From Methylophilales bacterium (GTDB lineage: Bacteria; Pseudomonadota; Gammaproteobacteria; Burkholderiales; Methylophilaceae): 32,628 bases of DNA. The position numbers were made by a program, and so were the translations under genes. The DNA lies in contig JAIOOY010000011.1 in assembly GCA_021414145.1 (NCBI GenBank), positions 1-32,628 of the forward strand, read 5' to 3'. Shown one piece after another: positions 9,816 through 19,167 of this stretch. The stretch's first letter is position 1. Every line of letters starts with the position of its first letter. The notes under the pieces are model-generated. The model worked only from the letters and a program-made list of their open reading frames with translations, ran no database searches and was not told where the DNA came from.

Positions 9816-11853
9816 CTAGACTTTGACGTACTCTTCAGCCTGTCCCAGCCAGCGTTGCAAATGCCCTTCAGCTATTTCAGGTTGTTCCTTGAGTAACCTA
9901 TCCGCCCAGTCGCGAGCCGTTTCGAGCAAATCCACATCGCGTTCCAAATCAGCTATTTTGAGCATAGGCACGCCGCTTTGACGCACTCCTAAAAATTCGC
10001 CGGGGCCGCGCAAATGCAAATCGGCACGGGCGATTGCGAAACCGTCGGTGTTTTCAAAAATAATCTTTAGGCGCTCGCGTGCCATTTGTGACAGCGGTTT
10101 TTGGTAGAGCAAAATGCAGGCGCTTTGCACTGCACCGCGCCCAACGCGACCTCGCAGTTGATGCAGTTGCGACAGACCAAATCGCTCAGCATGTTCGATG
10201 ACCATCAGGCTGGCGTTGGGCACATCTACGCCCACTTCGATAACGGTGGTAGCGACTAGGAGTTGAATGTAGCCCGCAACAAACTGCTGCATCACGGCTT
10301 GTTTCTCAGTAGGCTTCAACCGGCCGTGGACTAAACCGACTTTAATTTCTGGCAGGGTATGCGTGAGGTGTTCATAGGTATCGAACGCGGTCTGTAAGTC
10401 CAGCACTTCAGATTCTTCTATCAGCGGGCATACCCAATAGGCCTGTTGACCATTCAAACAAGCGTTGTTGATGCCGGCGATGACTTCATCGCGACGTTTA
10501 TCCGCGACTAGTTTTGTTGTCACCGGCGTACGACCTGGCGGCAATTCATCTATCACGGAAACATCCAAATCAGCGTAATAGCTCATGGATAAAGTGCGTG
10601 GGATGGGCGTAGCGCTCATCATCAGCTGGTGGGTCTCCAGCCCCTTTTGGCGCAGTGCCAAGCGCTGATGAACGCCGAAGCGGTGTTGCTCATCCACAAT
10701 AGCCAAGGCTAGGTTGGCGAAGGCGACTTTATCTTGGAACAAAGCGTGGGTGCCGATAGCAAGCTGCGCGCTACCGTCGGCGCAGGCTAGCATCGCAACA
10801 ACCCGCTCGGATTTTGGCAAACCTCCCCGTCAACCATACCACACGAATACCTAAGGGAATCAACCATGCCGCGAGCTTTTGGTAATGCTGCTCAGCGAGA
10901 ATTTCAGTGGGCGCCATTAACGCGGTTTGTTTTCCATTTTCAATGGCTTGACAGGCAGCTAAAGCGGCAACAATGGTTTTGCCGCTACCTACATCACCTT
11001 GCAATAAGCGTTGCATGGGGTGAGGCTGCGCTAGATCACGGCTGATTTCGGCGTGGACTTTTTGCTGTGCGCCAGTCAGCGCGAAAGGCAGCGCTTTTAA
11101 CAAGCGCTGCGTAAGGTCGCTCCTCAAGGGCATTGCAGGCGCTTTTTGCTCATGCCGCCTTGCATAGTGGCGGCGCATGGAAAGTTGTTGTGCCAGCAAT
11201 TCATCAAATGCCAGCCGCCGCCAAGCGGGGTGTTCACGATTTTCCAAAGCATCCAGTGAAGCCTCGGGCGAAGGTTGATGCAGCGCCAACATAGTAGAAG
11301 CAAAATCGGGCAAGACTAGTGCTTGCAATACCTCTTGCGGCAAAGTGTCATCCAAAGTGGAATCTAGCAACACCTGCGCCACCAGCTTACGCAACGTGAT
11401 TTGCGACAGACTCGCCATAGTCGGATAGATGGGGGTGAGTGCTTGTTTCAGCGGGGTTTCTTCGCCCACTTTTTTGCATTGCGGATGCACCATCTCCATA
11501 CCAAAGAACCCATAACGCGGCTCGCCAAAAGCACGGATGTGGCTACCTGCCTTTAGCTGTGCCACTTGGCTGGGATAATAATTGAGAAAACGCAAATACA
11601 ACACGCCGCTGGCATCTTGTAGCTGGCAGATAAGCGCTTTGCGCGGTCGATATTGGGTTTCGGCGTGGATGATGTCACCTTCCACCTGCGCTGATTCGCC
11701 TAGGCGCAAATCACGCACAGCAGTGATGCGGGTTTCGTCCACATAACGCAACGGTAGATGCAGCAATAAGTCAAACGGGGTAAAGATACCGAGCTTTTTT
11801 AGCTTAGCGAGTAGCGGCTTGGTAGCGCCATTGAGATCAGCGAGCGCGTTCAG
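9816..11853 (-). pseudogene. recG: ATP-dependent DNA helicase RecG, split by a 1-nt frameshift; start codon unclear
   Basis: ORF 10771..11766 has the wedge domain and Walker A (LQGDVGSGKTIVAALAACQA). ORF 9816..10820 has DEQHRFGVHQR, SATPIPRTLSMSYY and the C-terminal helicase motifs. They join as ...WLTG|(S)LPKSERVVAML... if one C/G is removed near 10822-10826. The 5' boundary at 11853 is approximate. Confidence 0.88.
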
Positions 11854-11861
11854 TTGTAAAC

Positions 11862-14002
11862 CTAATATTTGACGTGCTCGACATTGCCACCTTTGATGCG
11901 GCTTAAACGCACGACTTCCGGCACTTTACGCAAACTACGCATCAACGCCGCCAAATGGATGCGGTCTTCCACTTGAACAGTGAAATTCATACTGCTGTAT
12001 ACGCCACCGTCATCACCCTCCATGGCAATATTATCAATGTTGGAACCAGACTCACTGATTGCAGCGGCCACTTTAGCCAACACGCCACGCTCGTTGGCCA
12101 CGGTGATTTTAAGCGCCACCTTGAACAAGCGTTTAGTTTCCGGATCCCACTCCACATCCAGCCATTTTTCAGGGTCGTGGCGGAATTTACCTATCGTAGT
12201 GCAATCGTGGGTGTGTATCACCAGGCCTTTGCCCTTGTTGATAAAACCCAAAATCGGATCGCCAGGAATAGGGCGACAACACTTGGCGAATTGTACCGCC
12301 ATGCCCTCGGTGCCACGTATGGTCATGTGCCCCAGCGGTTTGCTGGATTTTTCGGCGGCGTCTTCAGACAACGCAAGCAACTGCCGCGCCACCACGACGT
12401 TCAGACGTTTTCCCAAGCCAATGTCGGTCAGAATATCTTCCTGATTTTTCATCCCGTATTCGCGGATAAGCTTGTGCCAACGCGCCTCTCTGATTGCATG
12501 ATTTTGAGACAATGGCGAATATGCGAACGCGCTTTACCGGTGACCACGTAATTCAGCCACACCGGGTTGGGTTTGGCGTGGGCGGCGGTGACGATTTCCA
12601 CGTGATCGCCGTTATGCAATTCAGACCTCAGCGGTGCCAGCTCATGATTGATTTTGACCGCTACACAACGATTGCCGATGTCGGTGTGCACCGCGTAAGC
12701 AAAATCCACTGCAGTGGAGCCTTTTGGCAAAGGCAAAATCTTACCCTTGGGAGTGAACACATAAACCTCGTCGGGAAATAAGTCCACCTTGAAATGCTCT
12801 AGAAACTCCACTGAATCACTACTTTCAGACTGGATTTCCAACAAGCGTTGCAACCATTGGTGGGTTTGCTGCTGCAAGATGGAGAGATCAGCATCGCTGG
12901 TTTTGTACAACCAATGTGAGGCTACACCCGCCTCGGCAATGTTGTGCATATCTTGGCTGCGGATTTGCACCTCTATCGGTGTGCCAAACGGGCCGAACAG
13001 CGTGGTATGTAGCGATTGATAGCCGTTTGCTTTTGGCATAGCAATGTAGTCTTTGATCTTGCCCGGAATAGGCTTGTAAAGGGCGTGCAACACGCCCAAA
13101 GCGGCGTAACAACTGGCCGTATCTGGCACAATCACGCGGAAACCATAAATATCGAATACCTGCGAGAAAGTACCAACCCTTTCTTGCATCTTCTTATAAA
13201 TGCTGTACAGATGTTTTTCGCGCCCGCTCACCTCAGCCACCACTCCACTTTTGGCAAGATGCTCTCTCATTGCCTCCAGCGTCTTGCCGACAACTTCTTT
13301 GCGATTGCCGCGCGCCGCCTTTACCGAACGCAGTAACACACGTTGGCGCATGGGATACACTTGTTCGAAGCTCAGATCTTCTAACTCTTGGTAGATACGG
13401 TTCAGGCCTAAACGATTGGCGATCGGCGCATAAATATCCAGTGTTTCCCGCGCTATGCGCACACGTTTTTCCGGCGACATCACCTCAATGGTTCGCATAT
13501 TGTGTAGGCGGTCAGCGAGTTTGATCAAAATCACCCGCACGTCTTGCGACATCGCCAGTAACATTTTGCGGAAATTCTCCGCCTGTGCGTGAGTCGCAGT
13601 TTGGAACTCGATTTTATCCAGCTTGGAAACGCCATCCACCAGCTCGGCCACCGTCTTCCCAAAGCGCGCGCTGAGATTGGCGTGGGTAGTGCCGGTGTCT
13701 TCCATAACGTCGTGTAGTAACGCTGCCATCAGCGCCTGTGGATCAAGATGTAGTTCGGCCAAAATGCAGGCCACAGTCACTGGATGGGAAATGTAAGGCT
13801 CGCCGCTTTTACGCATCTGCCCTTCATGTGCGGCGGCGCTGTAGCGATAGGCTTCCATCACGTGCGCGATGTCGTCGGACTTGAGATAGCGCAGAAGATG
13901 CTGCGTGAGAAGTGAATCGTCGCTGTCAGCAGGCAACAGCGGGGGAGTGTGTGAAACCGGAGCTATGGTCTCCGGTTTACGTTGAACATTGCTGCGTGCC
14001 AT
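11862..14002 (-). pseudogene. spoT: Bifunctional (p)ppGpp synthetase/hydrolase (SpoT/RelA family), split into two overlapping ORFs
   Basis: ORF 12449..14002 carries HD hydrolase (AALLHDVMEDT), synthetase (PKANGYQSLHTT) and TGS (DLFPDEVYVFTPKG) regions. ORF 11862..12512 carries DIGLGKRLNVVVARQL, the conserved-cysteine region (FAKCCRPIPGDPILGFINKGKGLVIH) and an ACT domain. They are in different frames. Confidence 0.88.
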
Positions 14003-14014
14003 AGAGAGGCCTCA

Positions 14015-14224
14015 TTAGGCCTGTCCTCGGTTGAGTATTTCCAGCCCCACTTTACCGGCAGCAATTTCACGTAAGGCTATCACCGTGGGCTTGTCCCTTT
14101 GCACGTGGCTCACCAGCGGCTCAGAACCATTCGCAATTTGTCGTGCACGATAAGCCGCAGCCAAGGTCAGGTGAAAACGGTTGGGAATGATTTCGAGACA
14201 GTCGTCTACAGTGATACGAGCCAT
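14015..14224 (-). CDS. rpoZ: DNA-directed RNA polymerase omega subunit
   Basis: [30 protein letters not shown]...[16 protein letters not shown]. Confidence 0.95.
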   Translation of the reverse strand: MARITVDDCLEIIPNRFHLTLAAAYRARQIANGSEPLVSHVQRDKPTVIALREIAAGKVGLEILNRGQA

Positions 14225-14244
14225 GTGAATACCTTAAAAAGAAA

Positions 14245-14862
14245 CTAATTGGAGAAATTATTGATGACCGCAGCATGTCGCACCAACTGCTTCTCAACAC
14301 GCAAACGCTGCGTCAGAAAAACCGCTTGCAAGTCGCGCAACGCGTCATCAAAAACGGTATTGATTATAACATAGTCGAATTCGGCCACATGCTGGATTTC
14401 CTCATGGGCATTGGCTAAACGTCGCGCAATGACTTCGTCGGAATCCTGCCCACGTTTATTCAAGCGTTCACGTAGCGCGTCTTCTGAAGGTGGCAAAATA
14501 AATATACTCACCGCATTGGGGAAAATCTTGCGAACCTGCGCTGCGCCCTGCCAATCAATTTCCAATAACAAATCGTCGCCCTGACGCATCACATTTTCCG
14601 CCCACGCCTGCGAAGTGCCGTAATAGCCGCCATGCACCTTGGCGCTCTCCAAAAACTCACCCGCCTTCATCATGGCTAAGAACTGTTCTTCATTTACAAA
14701 ATGGTAATCCACGCCATCAGCCTCACCGGGACGTGGTGGGCGTGTGGTGTAAGAAATAGAAAGCTTGATGCGAGGATCAGCCTTGAGTAAGGCGCGCACT
14801 AGCGTAGTTTTGCCTGCGCCCGAGGGTGCCGCAACGATAAACAGATGGCCAGACGTTTTCAT
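14245..14862 (-). CDS. gmk: Guanylate kinase
   Basis: [44 protein letters not shown]. Confidence 0.97.
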   Translation of the reverse strand: MKTSGHLFIVAAPSGAGKTTLVRALLKADPRIKLSISYTTRPPRPGEADGVDYHFVNEEQFLAMMKAGEFLESAKVHGGYYGTSQAWAENVMRQGDDLLLEIDWQGAAQVRKIFPNAVSIFILPPSEDALRERLNKRGQDSDEVIARRLANAHEEIQHVAEFDYVIINTVFDDALRDLQAVFLTQRLRVEKQLVRHAAVINNFSN

Positions 14863-14908
14863 ATGCTTATTCTAATCTGTTTAGGGGGCGCTGCACTAAT
14901 GGAAGTAC

Positions 14909-16537
14909 TCATAGGTGTTGATAAAGCCTGAAGCTCTCGCGTCTATCACTGGGGCGCTTACCTTGCCAAACAAGCTTCCAATCATCACCAGGGTCAACTT
15001 GCGCTCGTCCGAGTTCATCTTCAATCAAGTATAAATCGCAGCTTAAGCTTTGCACGATCTCAAAGCGCTGGACATGGATATTGGCGTAATAATCCAGCGC
15101 GGCGCGTTGTGATTCGCCTACGTCGCGCGCTGTGATGCAAGCATAGTTGGCAGGCAGGGCTTTTTGCATGGACAAGAATGGAGCCTGATAGCTCTTGGCG
15201 GCATCCAACCACGGCAGCCACAGCGTCATCACCAAGCCCCAAAACAGCAACATACCAACCGCCCAGTCGTTAATCGCGGCACGATTGGAGCGGTTGCTAT
15301 TAAATACAACTACAATCCAAACGATCGTAAACATCAGCGCAGCAATGAAAAAAACCACATTGAATTCAGGCACGTAACCCAACGACAGTTTGTGCATACG
15401 TCCCGCCAGCTTGACCGGGAAGCCGGTCATCATGGCGAACCAACCAACCCAAATGAAACCTCCCACGACAGCGAACAACATGATGCCAAACCAATTGAGT
15501 GCTGCGGCCAGACTACGACTGAGCGTCTCTACGGCAGGGGTGGCGAGCAAAGTAAGCGGTATTAGTAATGGCAACAAATACACGTCGCGGCTGGTTGTAC
15601 TGATTCCAAGCATAGCAAAACTGATAAGAAAAAATAGCAGGCACAACTGAATAGGGGCGTGATCAGGTCGCCATTTACTTAAAGTCCAAATTGCCAAGGG
15701 CAGCGCAGGCCATGCGTACCAGAGGATAGCTCTACTGAAATACACAAAATTACGGCTGATCACGCGGCTGTTTTCTAGCCAACTATCGAATAAATCAGGT
15801 GCGTGTTGTTGAAGTTGCACTAGCCACGGGGCGATCCACGGCAGTGCCGCAACCACTCCTACAGACAATACCAGCCAGTAAGAGCTGCGTCGCCAATGGT
15901 CGAATAAAAGTGGCAATAACAGAGCACTGGAAGTGATAATTTCTAGATTCAGCAGCCCTTTGGACAAAAAACCTATACCCGCACCGGTGCCTAGCAACAA
16001 GCCTGCGCGCAATGGGCGACGTGGAGACAACGCCAGAGCATAGAACGCCATCGCATAGCCAGTAAGGCCGGAGACTTCCGGACTAATGGAATGCGCCGTA
16101 AATACCAGCCCTATCGAGCCGATGAAAATCAAGGCCGTCTGCCGCCCCGAACCTACGCCCCACAACTCCCGCCCAGCCATGCCAATGAATAGCAAGGTCA
16201 AACTCATCCACATGCCAGAACTCAGTCTCGCTGCATCATGCAGGCTGAGTAGTGGAAGTTTGGCGAAGAGAGCCGCGACGAGGTAATACAGCGGTGGATT
16301 TTTAAGCCACGGCTCACCGGCCAGCATGGGTACCACCCAGTCTCCACCCGCTAGCAGATGTTTGATGATGCTGACCGAAATCAGCTCGTCTGGCTTCCAC
16401 GGTGCATGGCCAGCCAGGCCTATTATGACCCACAGCACACACAACAAAATCAGCAAGCGCGTTTTGGTACGCTCACCGATTTTGGGTTTGGGGTTGGCGA
16501 AGACTGCTTGCCAGTCGTGGTCTAATCCAGGAGACAT
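14909..16537 (-). CDS. ArnT-like glycosyltransferase family 39 membrane protein
   Basis: Many TM segments; APWKPDELISVSIIKHLLAGGDWVVPMLAGEPWLKNPPLYYLVAALF is the GT39/PMT first-loop signature. Confidence 0.83.
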   Translation of the reverse strand: MSPGLDHDWQAVFANPKPKIGERTKTRLLILLCVLWVIIGLAGHAPWKPDELISVSIIKHLLAGGDWVVPMLAGEPWLKNPPLYYLVAALFAKLPLLSLHDAARLSSGMWMSLTLLFIGMAGRELWGVGSGRQTALIFIGSIGLVFTAHSISPEVSGLTGYAMAFYALALSPRRPLRAGLLLGTGAGIGFLSKGLLNLEIITSSALLLPLLFDHWRRSSYWLVLSVGVVAALPWIAPWLVQLQQHAPDLFDSWLENSRVISRNFVYFSRAILWYAWPALPLAIWTLSKWRPDHAPIQLCLLFFLISFAMLGISTTSRDVYLLPLLIPLTLLATPAVETLSRSLAAALNWFGIMLFAVVGGFIWVGWFAMMTGFPVKLAGRMHKLSLGYVPEFNVVFFIAALMFTIVWIVVVFNSNRSNRAAINDWAVGMLLFWGLVMTLWLPWLDAAKSYQAPFLSMQKALPANYACITARDVGESQRAALDYYANIHVQRFEIVQSLSCDLYLIEDELGRAQVDPGDDWKLVWQGKRPSDRRESFRLYQHL

Positions 16538-16555
16538 ACGGATATTCTAACAAAC

Positions 16556-16581
16556 AAAAAAGGCAGCCGAAGCTGCCTTTT
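16556..16581 (-). terminator. Rho-independent terminator of rpmE
   Basis: Minus strand AAAAGGCAGC-TTCG-GCTGCCTTTTTT, a tetraloop stem with T-tract about 20 nt past the rpmE stop. Confidence 0.85.
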
Positions 16582-16602
16582 GAATATACCAAGACACAAG
16601 CA

Positions 16603-16803
16603 TTACATGCTGTATTTTTGGCGGAATTTCTCGACGCGACCAGCGGTATCTACAATCTTTTGCTTGCCGGTGTAGAACGGATGGCACTGCGCGCACACTT
16701 CAATACCCAAGTTGCGACCAGCAGTGGAGCGAGTGGAAAACTTGTTGCCACAGCTACAAGTCACTTGGATTTCTGCGTATTCTGGATGGGTTTCTGGCTT
16801 CAT
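16603..16803 (-). CDS. rpmE: 50S ribosomal protein L31
   Basis: [64 protein letters not shown]; zinc-binding (C+) form. Confidence 0.97.
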   Translation of the reverse strand: MKPETHPEYAEIQVTCSCGNKFSTRSTAGRNLGIEVCAQCHPFYTGKQKIVDTAGRVEKFRQKYSM

Positions 16804-16881
16804 AATGTTTGTCCTTCAAATGCTCAGTCGCTGGAAAGTGCGCGATTATCCGCGAAAATCGTGTCGTACGCAATCTCAAAT

Positions 16882-17319
16882 CTATTTTTTTGCGATGACG
16901 AACAGTCCCGCAACGATAAACGCCGCGCCCAGCAACAAACGCAAGGTGATGACTTCTTTCAATATCAGCCAAGCTAACAGTATAGCCACCACCACGCTGC
17001 CTTTATCAATCAGCGCCACGGTCGCCACATCGCCCACTTTAAGTGCTTTGTAATAAAACACCCAAGACACCGCAGTGGTGATGCCGGACAGCCCTAGCCA
17101 AATCAGGTTTTCTTTACGTAGCGCGTGGATTTCTGCGGGAACTACAGCAAAAGCGGCGAATAACATGACGAAAAGCAGCACGTAGAGAGTGCGGACTGTT
17201 AAGCCCAGTTCCGCAGAGATGCCAATTAGTCCTTGTTTGGCAATGACAGAGGTAAAGCCCGCGAACAACATAGACACAAAAGCATAGAAAACCCAGCGTT
17301 CCATGGCGTTATTCCTCAA
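16882..17319 (-). CDS. EamA-family (DMT superfamily) single-domain transporter
   Basis: Four or five TM helices; FVSMLFAGFTSVIAKQGL...AVSWVFYYKALKVGDVATVALIDKGSVVVAILLAWLILKE. Confidence 0.87.
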   Translation of the reverse strand: MRNNAMERWVFYAFVSMLFAGFTSVIAKQGLIGISAELGLTVRTLYVLLFVMLFAAFAVVPAEIHALRKENLIWLGLSGITTAVSWVFYYKALKVGDVATVALIDKGSVVVAILLAWLILKEVITLRLLLGAAFIVAGLFVIAKK

Positions 17320-18167
17320 GGTGCGACAAGATTGGGAGCATCTCTGGCAATCAGCTGATAAGCTGTGGATTGTATGCCCGCAACACCGAGACTCAAATGA
17401 ATATTCACGCTAGTTCGCGCCGCTATGCCAGCCGCAATATCAGTGTTTTTTGCCAGATAGTCTTCAGGGCTGAAGCTACGTTTTGCCACAGGAAAATCAG
17501 GTTTAGCTGTTAACGTAAGCTCAAGTAATGGATATGCCTGCGAATAAGGTGCAATATTCTTGATGCTGGCCTCAAGCACCAGCACATCGGCGTGTTCAGG
17601 ATCACTACGCAGATTATGATCTTCGATGCTGATGAGCCCTGCGCGCCGTGGCAACTCCACCGTGCAATGCAACACCTTGCAACTAGCGGAAAGCACTGCA
17701 TAGCTGCGTGGGTAATGTGCGACTAATACTGAACGGAAAAACAGTGCACACTGTGCCATAAGCACCAGTGATAACAAGGTGACAGCGACTAGTGGTTTGA
17801 ACAACCCAGACCAATTGATACGCCGTTTTTGGAACAAGGTTTCTGGTACGGGGATGTCAGGGACAGGCTCTGGCGGTGTTTCAGATGGCGATTCTGGCAG
17901 AAGCTCTTCGGCCAAATCTTCAAGTGTGTAGGTTTCACTGATGCTAGGAGTTTCTATCGTCTCGGTATCTTCCATTGCCTCGACGGACGGCTCGATGGGA
18001 ACTTCATCAGGCGCATTTAGTGAGTCCGGCTCAAAACGGTGTTCAAAAGCGTTGAACACATGCTGGCAAGCACTGCACCGACCCTGGCCTGCACTGGCCG
18101 CCAACGCCTCTTCCTGCACCTTAAAGTGTGTGCTGCAGGCGGGGCAACAGGTAATGAAATCACTCAT
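17316..18167 (-). CDS. Zinc-ribbon and DUF3426 domain protein
   Basis: MJ0042-type zinc ribbon ITCCPACSTHFKVQEEALAASAGQGRCSACQHVFNAF, an acidic linker, one TM helix, then a DUF3426-like C-terminus. Start MSDFITCC at 18167. Confidence 0.87.
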   Translation of the reverse strand: MSDFITCCPACSTHFKVQEEALAASAGQGRCSACQHVFNAFEHRFEPDSLNAPDEVPIEPSVEAMEDTETIETPSISETYTLEDLAEELLPESPSETPPEPVPDIPVPETLFQKRRINWSGLFKPLVAVTLLSLVLMAQCALFFRSVLVAHYPRSYAVLSASCKVLHCTVELPRRAGLISIEDHNLRSDPEHADVLVLEASIKNIAPYSQAYPLLELTLTAKPDFPVAKRSFSPEDYLAKNTDIAAGIAARTSVNIHLSLGVAGIQSTAYQLIARDAPNLVAP

Positions 18168-19045
18168 CGTTTGATTCCGGTCAGCAACGTCCAGTTTTCC
18201 ATAAAAATTGGCTCTGACATATTGAACCACTCGGTATAAATCGCAGCAACCTCTTGGGCCTGTTCCGCCAAGATACCGGATAACGCTATTTTCCCACCTG
18301 CCTTGCAAGCGCCTGCCAGCGCTGGTGCCAGCAGTTTCAGTGGAATAGATAAAATGTTAGCGACGACAATATCGGCACGTAAACTGGGGATTTCATCCGG
18401 CAAATAAAACTGCGCTTGCACTTCATTCTGCTGTGCATTGTAGCGGCTCGCAATCATGGCCTGCGGATCAATATCTATCCCTATGACCTCACCCGCGCCC
18501 AGCATTTTAGACGCTATCGCCAAAATACCGGAGCCGCAACCGTAATCGCACACCGACTCACCGCCGTGGATGTGATCGGTGAGCCAAGTTAAGCAAAGAT
18601 GCGTGGTGGGATGACTGCCGGTGCCAAAGGCCAAGCCGGGATCAAGCACGATATTCAACGCGTCTGGCTCTGGTGCTTGATGCCAAGACGGCACTACCCA
18701 CAAAAGTTGGTTGATTTGTATGGGCTGAAACTGCGATTGTGTGGCACGTACCCAGTCTTGCTCAGGCACGGCTTCAATGGTGTATTGCGGGGGTGTGATG
18801 CCGACAGCGGCACTTACTTGTTGGGTAAGAGACTCTAAATCAGAGTCTTCGCCAAACAAGGCGCTGACGATGTTGCGCGTCCAGACAGTAGATTCCGCCA
18901 TGCCTGGCTCGCCGAAAATGGGGGTCTCAGCTAAGGTCTCGGCATCGGCATCTTCTATACTCACCGACAGCGCACCTAGCTCCATCAGTGCGTCGCTTAA
19001 GGCTTCTGCCTTGGCAGCATCGGCCTCAATTCTGAGAGACTGCAT
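18164..19045 (-). CDS. prmA: Ribosomal protein L11 methyltransferase
   Basis: DPGLAFGTGSHPTTHLCLTWL, VCDYGCGSGILAIAS, VANILSIPLKLLAP. Confidence 0.95.
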   Translation of the reverse strand: MQSLRIEADAAKAEALSDALMELGALSVSIEDADAETLAETPIFGEPGMAESTVWTRNIVSALFGEDSDLESLTQQVSAAVGITPPQYTIEAVPEQDWVRATQSQFQPIQINQLLWVVPSWHQAPEPDALNIVLDPGLAFGTGSHPTTHLCLTWLTDHIHGGESVCDYGCGSGILAIASKMLGAGEVIGIDIDPQAMIASRYNAQQNEVQAQFYLPDEIPSLRADIVVANILSIPLKLLAPALAGACKAGGKIALSGILAEQAQEVAAIYTEWFNMSEPIFMENWTLLTGIKR

Positions 19046-19063
19046 ACTTAGTTAAGATAGACC

Positions 19064-19167
19064 AAAAATGCACTCCGCGCCGCGCTGGCTAGGCGCAACG
19101 ACGCAGACAGTAGATTTTGTTACTGCAAGGAGGTGCAACAACGCCAGCGCAAGCGAATGCATTTTTT
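19064..19167. repeat. Imperfect inverted repeat / long hairpin between prmA and accC
   Basis: Left arm AAAAATGCACTCCGCGCCGCGCTGGC pairs with right arm GCCAGCGCAAGCGAATGCATTTTT, with internal CAGTA/TACTG pairing. Confidence 0.7.

Noticed and set aside
10771-10830. Programmed ribosomal frameshifting in recG
   Set aside because: There is no classic slippery heptamer, the zero frame does not hit an immediate stop, and RecG is not a known recoding target. A 1-nt sequence error or mutation is simpler.
11955-12551. 198-aa plus-strand ORF antisense to spoT
   Set aside because: Shadow ORF; the opposite strand encodes the conserved SpoT C-terminal region.
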